Below are positions 12,206 through 23,650 of a stretch of 64,000 nucleotides of DNA, piece by piece. Under the pieces are notes generated by a model, which was not told the origin of the DNA, searched no databases, and saw only the letters and a list, made by a program, of their open reading frames with translations. How positions within the stretch are numbered: the first letter of the stretch is position 1; each line of letters starts with the position of its first letter. Both the position numbers and the translations under genes were made by a program. The DNA comes from Amborella trichopoda (taxonomy: Eukaryota; Streptophyta; Magnoliopsida; Amborellales; Amborellaceae): positions 1,101,733-1,165,732 of the forward strand of contig NW_006500010.1 of assembly GCF_000471905.2 (NCBI RefSeq), written 5' to 3'.

Positions 12206-12660
12206 AGAAGCAACAAATATCATGTCCATGAACCCCTGAACAAAATGGAATAACTGAAATGAAACATAGAAATATTGTAGAATTGGGTCTTACAATGATG
12301 CTTCATACAGGAATTCCTAAATGATTTTGGGTTGAAGCTTCTATAACGCAGTTTTCATAATAAACATGATTCCCTCGACCAATTTGCAAATGGATTCACC
12401 ATATTCTTTGTTGTTTGGCGGGATACCAGGCTATTTTTCACTCCGAGTTTTTGGTTGTCGGTGTTTTCTGTACCTTCGAGTCTATGTTGCAGACAAATTA
12501 TGTCATCATTTTCTTTCATGTTTATTTTTGGGTTACAAAGTTCAGCATAAGGTTAACAGATGTCTGCATCTGCCGACAGGGCGAGTCTATATCTTTAGAC
12601 ATGTCGTATTTTATGAAAATATCTATCATTTTGCTAACCCCAATTATTTGTAAGATAGTT
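12206..12660 (+). pseudogene. Copia integrase C-terminal fragment
   Basis: The reading frame shows CP*TPEQNGITEMKHR at about 12223-12265, then 'FWVEA', then after a frame change SPYSLLFGGIPGYFSLRVFG and FLGYKVQHKVNRCLHLPTGR. This matches the copia integrase end, which normally contains PEQNGVAER-KHRHIVE and LFG-P-Y--LRVFGC-CFP. Stop codons replace Tyr/His after CP and interrupt the sequence before FW. Not functional. Confidence 0.85.
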
Positions 12661-13084
12661 CTCAGGTTCATGGGGAGTTGTCCACCCATATAGAATGGTC
12701 AAAATGTCATGAGCATGATATACAGACTCATTCATCTTCTGATTCATCATCTCTACTTAAACCATCTATATGGGATGCACTTGATGTATCTAGTCCCTCA
12801 AGTCTTGTTTTGCCCATCACCACTATAGCTTTCTAACTTCTTTTATAGATGAAGATGTTACCACTACAACAGCAATCCAAGATGTCCAAGATGATGCAAT
12901 ACATATATCATGATGATGAAAATATTGCTACTGAAGAAACCGACCAATGTAATTCCTTACTAGTATCTGAGCATTCTGGTCATCACATGGTCACCAGATC
13001 TCAAGATGGTACTCAAAGGCCTCGAATTCTCCCATCTATGGCTGCAATCTCAAGTGCTCTTATTTTTTAAGCTATCCCTCATGA

Positions 13085-14215
13085 ACTTAAAATCATTAAG
13101 TTTGCCATGAGTCATCCATGTTGGCATCATGCGATGGAAGCGAAAATTGAAGCCCTACATGTTAACTCAACTTGGAAGCTAGTTCGATGTCTTCCAGATG
13201 TGAATATTGTTGGTTGTCGTTGAGTCTATAAGACTAAATAAAGTCTAATGGTCGTTTAGGGAGACTTAAGGCTATATTAGTCATTAAAGGATATAATCAG
13301 GTTGCTGAAATTGATTTATTTGAAACATTCAGTCTTGTTATTAAGCATGCTAGTATTCGGATTGTGCTCACCATTGCTATTGTGCGTCATTGGCCTATCA
13401 AACAACTTGATGTGAAAAATGCTTTCCTGCATGGTTTCCTTAAGTAACCTGTATTTTTGGAACAACCTCTTGAATTTATGAGCTCAAAATATCCAAATCA
13501 TATATGCAAATTACAAATAGCTTTATATGGTCTCAAACAAGCAACTTAGGAGCTAGTTCCACGTCTTCCAAGTATGAATATTGTAGGTTGTCGTTGGATT
13601 TATAAGACTAAGTAAAGTCTAATGGTAGTTTAGAGAGACTTAAGGTCATATTAGTTGCTAAAGGATATAATCAGGTTGTTGAAATTGATTTATCTAAAAC
13701 ATTTAGTCCTATTATTAAGCATACTAGTATTCGGATTATGCTCACCATTGCTACTGTACGTCATTGGTCTATCAAACAACTTGATGTGAAGGAACGTGTA
13801 TTTATGCAACAACCTCTTGGATTTGTGAGCTCAAAATATCCAAATCATGTCTGCAAATTACAAAGGGCTTTATATGGTCTCAAACAAGTATCACGGGTCT
13901 AGTTTGATCGACTTAGTGCCTATTTATTATCATTGGGATTTTATTGCAGCATAGTTGATTAATCTCTATTTGTTTATCACACTACTCAATGCATTATTTT
14001 CCTTCTCCTTTATATTGAAGATATTATTGTTACTGGTGATAATTCAGATCTTTTAGATTGGTTCATTTCCTAACTTGGAAGGAGATTGCAATGAAAGATC
14101 TTGTATCTCATCACTACTTTTTTGGTATAGCGGTATCTTAATTTTCAGGTCGGATTTTTCTCTAACAAAGCAAATAGGCTTGGGATCTCCTTGATCGTGC
14201 TCAGATACTTGGTGC
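13085..14215 (+). pseudogene. Copia reverse transcriptase fragment
   Basis: Visible pieces are SHPCWHHAMEAKIEALHVNSTW, KTK, 'AKGYNQV', LTIAIVRHWPIKQLDVKNAF and ALYGLKQ. The catalytic box reads LYIEDIIVTGDN (14010-14045) instead of the usual YVDD. Stop codons and frameshifts are frequent. A segment of about 374 bp within the domain is present twice in tandem. Confidence 0.85.
13169..13883 (+). repeat. Internal tandem duplication in copia RT
   Basis: Copy A (13169-13542) and copy B (from 13543) align at a constant offset of 374 bases. Alignment starts at AACTTGGAAGCTAGTTC versus AACTTAGGAGCTAGTTC and ends at CTCAAACAAG. Copy B lacks about 33 bases that encode NAFLHGFLK in copy A. The copies differ at scattered sites, so the duplication is not recent. 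Confidence 0.9.
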
Positions 14216-14234
14216 CAAACTCATTTCAACATCA

Positions 14235-14765
14235 ATGGTAATGAACAACAATATTCATGGGGATTCTGATCTATTTCATGATCCATCTCTTTATCGAAGT
14301 ATTGTTGGTGGCCTCAAATACATAATTATAACAAGGCCAAACCTTTCTCATGTCAATTTATGCACGCTCCTACAATTACACATTTTTAAGCAGTCAAGCA
14401 GATTCCTCGTTATCTCAATTGTACACAATCATGTGGTATAATAATCTTATCTGCTAGTTCCCTTGAGTTATATGCGTTCTCTGATGCATACCGGGCTAGC
14501 TGTCCAAGCACTCATCGTTCGACCACTGGTTTTTGTACCTATCTTGGTTCTAACTGCATATCTTAGAGTGCTAAGAAACAATCGACTGTGGTTCGTTCCA
14601 ATGCTAAAGCGAAATACCGCTTTATGGCATCCACTGTTGTAGAGTTGACATGGCTTTCTTTTATTCTTTAGGATATTGGGTTGCATCTTCGTCAACCACC
14701 AACACTCTTTTGTGACAATATTATTCCTCTCTACATGATGAATATTCCTTTTTGAGAAATTGACC
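14235..14765 (+). pseudogene. Copia RNase H fragment
   Basis: The reading frame gives DPSLYRSIVGGLKYIIITRPNLSH, then after a frame change SLELYAFSDAYRASCPSTHRSTTGFCTYLGSNCIS and KKQSTVVRSNAKAKYRFMAS, ending FCDNI. This is the copia RNase H, whose usual motifs are FSDADWAG--D-RRSTTG and SRSSAEAEYRA. Catalytic positions have drifted (for example, SNAKAKYR for SSAEAEYR). The match stops shortly after FCDN. Confidence 0.85.
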
Positions 14766-14879
14766 AAAAGGTAATTTTTTTAAAACAATTTAGGATCCTT
14801 ACAATACTATGATTTTGGCCAAGGAACTTACGCTAACTTTGGTACCACTGGACTATGCTACTATCACCCCTTTTTTTTA

Positions 14880-15269
14880 GGGGTGCAATTTGCATACTAA
14901 TGCATCCGTAGGTGTAGAGGTAAGGTGCACCTTCAAAATTTATCATTGTATGTAATTTTGATGTAAAATGTTCTTAAGATTATCTCAAAATCTATTTTTA
15001 TATAAAATTATAAAATTTTAAATTTAAAAAATGGTTTACATCAAGTAGATCTATAAACATATGAAAATCTTGAAAATGGACAGTATAGATAATATGTTGT
15101 AAAATGCTCTATTTCTGAGACTTAAAACCTTTTTATTTTTCACAGTCATACCTCTCGATGTCAAGATGATCAATCAAAGGGTCAACATTAAACTACCTTT
15201 TCCGATGGATTTTTTATGGGCATCCGTAGTTCTACATTGTAAGGTCGCATCCTTATATAAACTTTTTCC
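14880..15269. mobile_element. Family-A MITE (390 bp)
   Basis: It starts GGGGTGCAATTTGCATAC and ends CTTATATAAACTTTTTCC, and the ends are imperfect inverses. Flanking 9-mers TTTTTTTTA (14871-14879) and TTTTTTTAA (15270-15278) agree at 8 of 9, but both are T-rich. Its sequence is closely shared with 53373, 55214 and 58425. The interior carries the conserved CTCGATGTC(A/G)AGATGATCAA core. Non-coding. Confidence 0.75.
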
Positions 15270-15477
15270 TTTTTTTAATGTTGATCTCAAATGAATCTTA
15301 GATATGATTTAGGGAGCTCCCCTCCCTTGCACCAACGTGTTGTTTTGTTAGTGGAACCAAGGGCAACCTTTCCATGCTTCTCTTACAAGATAAAACTTAT
15401 ATGCTTCCCCTTATCCAACTGTCCATTCTAAACAGAGGGTTAAGATTGCCTCAATCACAATGTCATGTCTTTACACC

Positions 15478-15700
15478 ATTTTATTTTTAATTTTTATATA
15501 AAACATTTTGACACCAAATTTTGGGTGTCCAACCATCTATTAAACTCGCACTTGTAACAAATATTAAAAACATTCTCAATAAAATAAAAATACCAAAATA
15601 CCCTTGAAAGATTCAAAAGGTATTTTGGTCATTATATTTTATCAAAAAATTATTTTTAATAGCTCCATACCGATTATTTAGAACTTACCTCGACACCCTT
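15478..15700. repeat. Family-F repeat, copy 1
   Basis: A segment running from 'tttttatataaaacattttgacacc' through 'attcaaaaggtattttggtcatta' to 'atcaaaaaattatttttaat' recurs with mismatches at 40150-40345 in the same orientation. The function and class are unknown. Confidence 0.6.
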
Positions 15701-15980
15701 GATCAAGGTGAGTTTCTTGGTTGAGTCATGTACACTGCCAAAAGGCCGTGATAAATTAAAAAAAAAATGCAAAAAGTTTAAATTTGTTTAAAATGAAGCT
15801 ACAAAAAGTTAAATAAAACTAAAAAAGCCCTAAAATTCCAAATAAGCTTAAAGAATTATAGAAAAATGGATTCCAAGTAATTGATTTATAGGTGTAGATA
15901 TCTTTAAAAAAAATCTAAAAATATATAAAAGAAACGATTATACCAAAAAAACTCGCCAATCTTTGTAAAAAACATACAAA

Positions 15981-16048
15981 TTATATATATATATATATAT
16001 ATATATAGATAGATAGAGAGAGAGAGTGAGAGAGAGAGAGAGAGAGCA
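15981..16048. repeat. Compound (TA)n-(GATA)n-(GA)n microsatellite
   Basis: About 26 bases of TA alternation pass through GATAGATA into GA repeats interrupted once by a T. On the minus strand the tract produces Ser/Leu/Ile/Tyr-rich false reading frames. Confidence 0.95.
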
Positions 16049-16109
16049 ATGTCATGTTGTTTACAATTGTTTGGTATTTGTTTAAATGCTTTGATGTAAC
16101 TAGAATTGT

Positions 16110-16840
16110 ACACACAACTTGGGGGAACCTAGCCCTGCAAGTTACTCGCCGGAGTCCGAATGAACTTGGGCAAGTCCCGTACACTGATTCATACCATTAG
16201 TATGATCAAAGTAGGAAAAATCGAACCGGAACAATTAACCAGATATGGGGCCGGAAGTAGTTCAACTTGCCTAACTAGTAAATTAGTCTAGTCCCAAGCG
16301 ATTAAAAAAGTGTTTAAAAAATAAAAATAAAAAAATCTAATAAATTATGAAAAATATATTTAAACTTGATTACACAAAACACATCCAAATGAAGTTGAAA
16401 ATTAATGAAAAAATAGATTTTAAAGAATCAATTTGTGCACAAGGGCTTTGTTGAAATTTTTTAAAAAAGATGGAAAAATGTAAAAAGAAGTATTAATGGC
16501 TTAGAGAAATTCCCATCTTTGATGAAAAATATTAAAAAATTCATTACAAACAAAATCCTTTATTTTTTGAGTTTTTGTATAAATTTTTTAACCGAAAGTG
16601 GCCAGTTTCGATTTAACCGGATGGTTAGGATTTGAACCACCCGATTTTTCCGACACTTAGGACAATGGTAACCTCTCTAACGATATATAGCAATTAAGTT
16701 GCAAAGGTCGTCTGAATCACACGATACTTTCAGTGCTTTAAGATTGGGAACTCAGGTTAGGACTGCTAGGCTCACGATCTCAGTCACCTGGTCTAACTTG
16801 GTTGAATTAGAATAAGATTGGCCTGATTCTGTTGGCCCCG
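16110..16840. mobile_element. Family-E repeat, copy 1
   Basis: The segment holds a GC-richer start ('aagttactcgccggagtccgaa'), an AT-rich middle ('acaaaacacatccaaatgaag') and a GC-richer end ('ggccagtttcgatttaaccgg'). The same plan and many of the same words occur at 20210-20735 and 37640-38060. The termini are not resolved, so the element class is open. Confidence 0.45.
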
Positions 16841-17142
16841 GGCGACTACTGAGTTGGCATGGCGATTCTTTAATCACTGCCCTAAACCAATTACCTTTAT
16901 ATTCTCATCTTCATGCCTTGCTCTCCCATCACTGAGATTGTTTTCATGGAAACAAAACTCAGTTACCCTTCAAACGATTGGAACTCAAACATGTCTGATC
17001 ATGGCATCCGTGTTTCTAGAGCCACCATACCTCAAATGCATCGAACGGCAAAACTCGGCTGTGATTGCAACTCATGCCACCAATTTGCTTTTTGTATGAA
17101 ATACACTATCAATAAAAAAAAATCCAAGAGAAACTCATAACT

Positions 17143-17373
17143 TTTTTTTTTTTTTGGGTAAATCAGTGGGGGAGAAAGCCCCCCATTTTTTATTAATAAA
17201 AAAAAAACAAATTACAACTCATTATTTACAACCCTACAATATGGCAATTGTGTAGTATCATGAAGTAAAGTAAGATAAAAAAAGTCTGAAGGCTTAAATT
17301 GCCAAATAGTGGCCTTTGAAAAAATTGTAGTCTTTTTAGCAAGTGCATAAGCCACCACATTAGCCTCGCGGTT
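17143..17373 (-). mobile_element. 5'-truncated L1-type LINE
   Basis: On the minus strand the segment reads NREANVVAYALAKKTTIFSK, then about 30 further residues to a TAA. The NREAN-VA-ALA motif is typical of the RNase H-like end of plant L1 elements. A 3' UTR with a G6/C5 hairpin and an A tail of about 15 follow. Near-matching flanks AACTCATAACT (17132-17142) and AACTGATAACT (17374-17384), 10 of 11 identical, look like a target-site duplication. The insertion carries only the last ~230 bases of the element. Confidence 0.8.
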
Positions 17374-17554
17374 AACTGATAACTAAAAACTTTCTATTAA
17401 CTATATCAAATTTACAAAAGTAGGACTGATGTAATCCAATAAATTTATCCTCTTCTTCTTTTTCTTTTCTTTTTTTAACTTTAGAAATGTATCCTCTATA
17501 CAAAACCCTCCAACATCTCATAGGAAGTCATAACGCCGTACAATTCTCCAACAT

Positions 17555-18115
17555 ATGGTATTTTATAGGATCCTGAATTGATAAGGAATGGAACGAGTTA
17601 ATTTGGAGAAATAGTTTGATGGGGTAAGTTTGTTTAGATGGTAAAAAATTTAAAGCTAGAATCCTTCTTATTTTTTGGCAACTCTGGAATTTTAAAAAAA
17701 AAAGGAGCCTTGTATGGCCATTTATATGAGTTGTTAAAGGCATCCCGATCCTGAATTGATAAAAAATAGAACGAGTTAATTTGGAGAAATAGTTTGACGG
17801 GGTAAGTTTGTTTAGATAGTAAAAATTTAAAAGCTAGAATCTTTCTTATTTTTGGGCTAACTTTGGAATTTTACAAAGAAAGGAGGTCCTGTAAGGACAA
17901 AGTTGTTACATGCATCCCATCCCCAACAGTTGTTACATGCATCCCCAACAGTCACAAGTTACATGAACGCTCAACAGTTATTACATGCATCCCCAAATGG
18001 AACGAGTTAATCTGCAGAAATACTTTGATGGGGTAAGTTTGTTTAGATAGTAAAAATTTGGAAGCTAGAGTCCTTATTTTTGGGCTAACTCTGGAATTTT
18101 ACAAAGAATAGAGGT
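17555..18115. repeat. Three diverged repeat units with CATCCCCAACAG spacers
   Basis: Units starting near 17567, 17747 and 17998 each contain GAACGAGTTAAT, 'gaaatagtttgatggggtaagtttgtttagat' and 'ctggaattttacaaag'. Between and after them, short strings TTGTTACATGCATCCCCAAC and CAACAGTCACAAGTTA repeat several times up to about 18165. The pattern suggests two rounds of local duplication. Confidence 0.8.
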
Positions 18116-18562
18116 GCATCCCTAACAATTGTTACAAGCATCCCCAACAGTCACAAGTTAAATATACGCTCTTAGTATAAAGTACACCATCAAGTCCCCC
18201 TCACCTTCATGAGAGTATACCATCTCCCTCACCTTTATACTGAGAGTATAAGACATGTAAATTCCTATATTTAAATACCACTCAATCTACACTAGCCTTT
18301 TCAATGTGAGACTAAAACCTAAAGCTTTATCTTTCCACAAAATACAGCTTAGAAAAACTACAAACAACTATATTGTTATTTTGATGTACACTCAAGTATT
18401 TTTCTAAATCAAAATACTTAACAAGTGCTAACCAGCGATGTGAAGATCCATGTACTACATGTTTGAACTACGATTTGATGCGAGCAGCTGTGGATGATGA
18501 AACAACAAGAAGGGTCCCTCATGTTTGGCTTGGAGCGTATGGACAATGGCTCTGCTTGATTA

Positions 18563-18583
18563 GAGAGAGAGAGAGAGAGAGAT
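18563..18583. repeat. (GA)n microsatellite
   Basis: A short run of about ten GA units within non-coding DNA. Confidence 0.9.
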
Positions 18584-18749
18584 TCTTAACTGGTCTGTCT
18601 ACGAGCCTGTAATGGAGATGCATTTCTATGGTTTAGGCACATGTGAGATGCATTAGGGATACGATATTTATCTAACAGTTTATGGTCTCAAACACTTTTT
18701 CTTTACCTCTTTTTGAAAGCTCACTATAGAAATATCTGGTGTTAAATAG

Positions 18750-19145
18750 GACGGTGCGGTTTGTATAGAGCCTAGGCTCTAAACAATCAAATTAGAGCCT
18801 ACCTTCAAATAGTGTCGAGATATGTAGTTTCAATATTGGAAATCTTTGTGATAGCCTTAAAATATATTTTCATCTTTATTTATAAAATTTAAAGCTTAAA
18901 AATAAGTGTAGATCAACAGATCTATGAAAACTTGAATATCCTGAAAATTGACGGTCAAAAAATGCATCACAAAATACACTATTTCCAAAACTTGAAATCC
19001 ATGTTTTTTCACACGTCCATACATCTTGATGTCGAGATGATCAATTTGAGGATATTTGGGCTTCAAAACAACCTATTCTAAAGAAATTTTTGATGTAGGC
19101 TCTAATTTAATTATTTAGAGCATCGGCCTTATATAAATGTTTCCC
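18750..19145. mobile_element. Family-A MITE, TAGGCTCTA subtype
   Basis: The left end 'gtttgtatagagcctaggctctaaacaatcaaattagagcct' is answered by an inverse right end with AGGCTCTAATTTAATTATTT. The interior has 'catcttgatgtcgagatgatcaattt' in the same orientation as the 58-kb copy. The shared heptamer TAAATAG lies just outside both ends, within 9-mers agreeing at 7 of 9. The closest relative in the window is the inverted copy at 52598. Confidence 0.7.
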
Positions 19146-20209
19146 TAAATAGAATCCTACGGCACTTTGTTTTTAACATAAAAGGGGCACGCCATACAAT
19201 TACATTCCCAGGAGGTCATCCATCTCAGAACTACTTTTGCCCAAGCAAGTTTAACGACATAAATTTGGTGGGTTTCAGTGCATTAGTATTGGTATGCTAT
19301 ATTTAGGAATGAGTTCAGAGGTAAGTGATCAGGATGGTCGTCACATTATGAAGTATTGACTTCCATTCCTATAACAGGTAGATGATCCATCCCCATTGAA
19401 TTACCCTAAGAGAAAAAAACAAAAACCAGTTTGGTCGTACCCACGTCACTTGTCATCATAATGATGCATCGTTTCTCATCATCTACTTAATATACAAACA
19501 TATGTTGTGTCTTAAAGGCTAATAACATTTTCGACACTCGTATCAGTACCCAAAACTAGCAACTTATACCTATCCTTATATCATAGCGATGCAATTTTAT
19601 GAATATGTTGGGTTGGCTCCCCAAAAAGATGAGAAGCAAACCCCAATTTAGTCTCAATTCATGGGAAAGAGGGAACTGCTAACATGGAAAGAGCAGCATT
19701 GCTTTTAAGAAACTTTTGACTATAGCCAACCTCTTTTATGCTACTTATTTGAAATAGTAAGCCATCAAAGCTTCATATTCGAGGTCAGGAAGGGCTGCTG
19801 GAGAGAGAGAAGGAAGGGTTGCTAGAGAGAGAAGAATAAGATAGAGACTTTAGGAAAATGATGCAAATTTAGAAAACCAAAGGAAAAGAAGAAAGAAAAA
19901 GAAAAGTATGCGGGGCAGGGGCTTGAATGACTTTTAACACATTCTATTCTCAAAAGCCCAAACATATGGTCTACTCCTTTCCGTTTACGGGGCCCACATG
20001 TTTCTTAGTGGTCCCGTCCGAGCCCGGCGTCGCCATCAAGCCCGATCTATGTCGCAACTGGCAACGGCCTGGGATCTAACGTTGTGACAGCGCTCATACC
20101 TTCGATCTGTTTTTAAAATAATCTTAATTACCCAAACCCTACCCTCAGCCCTTGCAAAATACCAAAAAGCACCACTCCAGCCCGGGCGTTGCTCAAAAAA
20201 CCCCCCCTC
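19146..20209. other. Non-coding, some GC-richer stretches
   Basis: No gene was recognised. Positions 19990-20100 are GC-richer ('ggtcccgtccgagcccggcgtcgcc') and may be part of an unrecognised repeat. Short GAGAGA runs occur near 19800. Confidence 0.4.
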
Positions 20210-20735
20210 TAACCGTGGTTTTAGACGGTTTTCGTGATCGGTTGGATATTTTTTAAAAAAAATTATAAATATTTTTTTTTAAATAAAAGATTTTATTTTT
20301 AATGTAATTTTTATTGTTTGTCATAATTATGGTAAATTTTGAAAAATTAATATTTTTGAAAGTTTTCAAAAAAAGAGGGAAAATTTGTAAAAATAAATAG
20401 AATTTTTTTCATTTCAAAATTTTTTAAAAATACCCTTTGGTACAGAGCAATTTTTTAAAATTTATTTTTCATTAATTTTCAACTTCATTTGGATGTGTTT
20501 TGTTTAATCATTCTTTAAGCATATTTTTTATATTTTATTTTATTTTTTTTGACACTTTTGTGGCCACTCGGGATTTGTCCGGATAGAATGGTTGAACCAT
20601 CAGGTTTACCGATTAGGCCGTTTGAATCGTTTCTAGGCCCAAATCCAATTAACTGTCCTGGTTTGATTTTTCCTATAGTTGTTGCAACATATTGAGTTCC
20701 ATTCCTATTACAGGTAAGTGACTTATTTCCCATTG
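20210..20735. mobile_element. Family-E repeat, copy 2 (inverted)
   Basis: It is the reverse-oriented counterpart of the segment at 16.1-16.8 kb. The AT-rich part carries 'ttcaacttcatttggatgtgttttgt', the inverse of 'acaaaacacatccaaatgaagttgaa'. It is followed by 'ggccactcgggatttgtccgg'. Confidence 0.5.
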
Positions 20736-21915
20736 AACTGCTTAAAGAAAAAAAAAATAAAAATACAATAAGACCACTTGTACAAGCTGATCAAATTTAA
20801 TCTTCACCATTAGATGTAAAATTAGGTAGATGTATTTATTTTATTGATTAAACTTAAATTTTAAAATAAATTTTTTCGAACGCTATGATACACCCAAACT
20901 AATTTCAAATGGTCGTAAATAATTGGGACCTGCATCCCCAAAAAAAAAATTCATCAAATGTTCATCATTAGGGAGTCGGCAGGGCTGAATGTTTGATTTA
21001 CTGAACTCTGACTTGCAGTGAGGAGTATCACGTGCTTATTTTGTTTTAATGCTCCCCTCCATCCCTTCACACCAGGTGCTGGGCACGTGCGCACTGGCTT
21101 CTGGCCAAAGGAACCATCCAAAATGGCCATCAAATTTACAAGTATACCCTTCTCTTTCTCGGACTTCGATATTCAGGAAAAGTTGTTCCGGCATCAAGAA
21201 ACTCTCAAATTGAAAATCTAAATAATTATTTCTAAGCATTCACAAATGTATCCGGTCTTACACCGTTTTGGAGTTTCAAATTTTATAACTAGGGACAAAA
21301 ATAGATTTGCATGTCATCGAAGGAGTTTCTACTGTGCCGTTAACATATCAAAAAAAAAGAAAAAGAAAAAGAAAAGATGAGTAAAGAATTTGAGCGCCAT
21401 AGATTCATTTTCTTGTAACTCCCAAAAAGGTGTACATCCGAACGACGTTTGAAGAAGTAAAATGAATAGTGCAATTTTTTAAATAAAAAATCTATTTATT
21501 ATTCTAGATTTGTGATAGCTATGACAAAATTATCAATCTTTAAAATTTTAGATCCAAAATCCATCTCTCAAATATATCTTAAAAAAAAGACATGTATTAC
21601 ATCAGCTAATGCACCAAATCCTCACCCCCGTTGCATTTCCCTTAATAGTAATAAAAATGATAATTGCATTTCCTTTGAGTGGACCATAGCATCCACTATC
21701 TGTGCTCAAGGCATTGAAGATGATCCCTGGTTCATCGCCATCATTAGCTTAAATCGTACGGTAGATGGATCCTTTGTGCATAGTTTCCCATGCTCAAAAT
21801 GTGCAGGGGTTAATTCATCTTCGCATACCATTTTTTGGAAGGGACGTTTCAGATATTTGGGAGAGTAGGGGGAGTGTTTATAACTCAAGAAACTTCCTTT
21901 GATCTCTCAAAAATT
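20736..21915. other. Non-coding spacer
   Basis: A 118-codon open frame at 21512-21868 shows no recognisable motif and no splice context, so I do not call it a gene. The rest is AT-rich. Confidence 0.45.
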
Positions 21916-22285
21916 GTTTGATAGGGCTGCAGCCCTATCAAAATAAGTAAAGCCCCACCTTATGATCCATCGAAAATTGCAATTCAGAAAGCGTTTGCAT
22001 AAATCATTTTATCTTGAACATTATAGTTGTGAAATAAAAAAGGATTTCAAAGCTTTAAAAATAGTATATATTGTAAAAACTTATTTAGATCATCTATTTC
22101 GATTTAAAAATAAATATTCATAGGTCCGGAAGATCTGAATTATTATTTGAGTTTTGAATCTCATAATCAGTACTGAAAATTGATTTTAGAGCTATCATCA
22201 AGATTTTTTGTTATCAAAAGTAATTTTTTTACTAAGATTTGAGATGAAGCTTTATTATATTCTAAAAAAGCAGGGGCATTATAGA
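21916..22285. mobile_element. Family-C MITE, copy 2
   Basis: It begins TTTGATAGGGCTGCAGCCCT and follows the same order as 9600-9975: 'tcaaaataagtaaagcc', 'aaaatagtatatattgt', 'tattcataggtccggaagatct', and an end near 'gagatgaagctttatta'. The first 20 bases contain the palindrome AGGGCTGCAGCCCT, a possible fold-back terminus. Confidence 0.6.
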
Positions 22286-22549
22286 CACCCCATCCTTTAT
22301 TTATGAGTGCATGTACTATGCTGCTAGTAAATTGTATACCGACTCCCTTGGATTATATGATTTACCGAGGAATATTTTTTTTCCAAAATTTTGAAAACCT
22401 CCCAAAAATCATTACATGATTAGTTGAAAAAAAAAAAAAATTTATTTTAAGCTTTCGAATACTTAGATCTCACGCTTCAAAAGATTAGACAGTTTCTATT
22501 GGATATTGAGGTCTTATGATTTGAAATCTTGTCATTGAGTTTTAATAAT

Positions 22550-22858
22550 GGAACCAGTTTCTATGTGTAGAAATGTGGGGTTCTTAATAAATTTATTTTT
22601 GAGATAGATCTTATGATTTTAATTTTTAAAGACATGTAATATCTATCATGAAGGTCATGAATATGAAAAAATAAATAAATTTAAAATTAGAAATAATATT
22701 CCTAGCAAGAAAACGTTTTGGGGCATTGGTTTCTATTATTTTTAGATATAAAACATCTACTTCCATCCATCTTTAAGGTGCATGCTTTACATTTTTTGGA
22801 CCGCATATATAGAAATGCGGTCCAGTCCGCATGAATCAATTTTCTTTTAAAAATTTAT
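22550..22858. mobile_element. Family-B MITE, copy 1
   Basis: The layout matches 54896-55189 and 59061-59361: a TGTAGAAATG-rich left end, 'ttaatttttaaagacatgtaatatct', 'aagaaaacgttttgg', 'tatttttagatataaaacatctacttccatcc', and a right end 'gaccgcatatatagaaatgcggtcc' followed by CCGCATGAATCAATTTTC. The right end folds on itself at GGACCGCAT/ATGCGGTCC. Confidence 0.65.
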
Positions 22859-23190
22859 ATCCCTAAAATTTGTGGTCCTAAGGTTTTAACCGAGGGAGTA
22901 GATGGAGTGTGTGCACCCTCGGGAACATAATTTCTTCTAACATTTTTTACTAGAAGCGGAGGATATGTTTGCAAATTAAATAAAAGTTAGTGTCCGTTTG
23001 ATATCCTAAAGGAATAATGAGGGTTATTTTGGTCTTTTTTTCTCACTTTCAGAAAGAGTGCCACCTGGTTTATGGTGACGGAACCACCCAAAAATAGAAT
23101 AAAAGGACAAAGAGAGAGAAAGTTGGCTCCGCGTGTAGAGAGAGAGAGAGAGAGAGAGGAGGGAGGGAGAGAGAGAGAGAGAGAGAAGAT
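22859..23190. other. Upstream flank of ABHD17 gene
   Basis: Non-coding. It ends in GA repeats that run into the assembly gap. The core promoter of the downstream hydrolase gene probably lies here or in the gap. Confidence 0.4.
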
Positions 23191-23650
23191 NNNNNNNNNN
23201 NNNNNNNNNNNNNNNNNNNNNNNNNNNNNNNNNNNNNNNNNNNNNNNNNNNNNNNNNNNNNNNNNNNNNNNNNNNNNNNNNNNNNNNNNNNNNNNNNNNN
23301 NNNNNNNNNNNNNNNNNNNNNNNNNNNNNNNNNNNNNNNNNNNNNNNNNNNNNNNNNNNNNNNNNNNNNNNNNNNNNNNNNNNNNNNNNNNNNNNNNNNN
23401 NNNNNNNNNNNNNNNNNNNNNNNNNNNNNNNNNNNNNNNNNNNNNNNNNNNNNNNNNNNNNNNNNNNNNNNNNNNNNNNNNNNNNNNNNNNNNNNNNNNN
23501 NNNNNNNNNNNNNNNNNNNNNNNNNNNNNNNNNNNNNNNNNNNNNNNNNNNNNNNNNNNNNNNNNNNNNNNNNNNNNNNNNNNNNNNNNNNNNNNNNNNN
23601 NNNNNNNNNNNNNNNNNNNNNNNNNNNNGGAGAGAGAGAGAGAGAGAAGA
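23130..23650. repeat. (GA)n tracts flanking assembly gap
   Basis: GA repeats occupy about 23137-23188 and 23629-23648, on both sides of the 438-N gap. The missing sequence is therefore probably also GA-rich and collapsed in assembly. GA tracts in plant leaders are known binding sites for BBR/BPC (GAGA-binding) proteins. Whether that applies here is inference. Confidence 0.85.
23191..23628. other. Assembly gap, 438 N
   Basis: Unknown bases just upstream of the ABHD17 coding start. The frame at 23072-23716 that spans it is an artefact of GA repeats and N. Confidence 0.95.

Larger units (their letters stand above)
12206..14765 (+). mobile_element. Decayed Ty1/copia retrotransposon
   Basis: Translation in shifting frames gives, in copia order, the integrase C-terminal core, reverse transcriptase and RNase H. 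Many stops and frameshifts interrupt all of them. Gag, protease and the integrase N-terminus are not visible upstream, and no pair of LTRs was found. The element is therefore a truncated, dead fragment. Confidence 0.88.

Noticed and set aside
21512..21868. 118-codon open frame with several Cys/His
   Set aside because: No recognisable motif, no splice context, and codons typical of AT-rich non-coding DNA. It may be chance.
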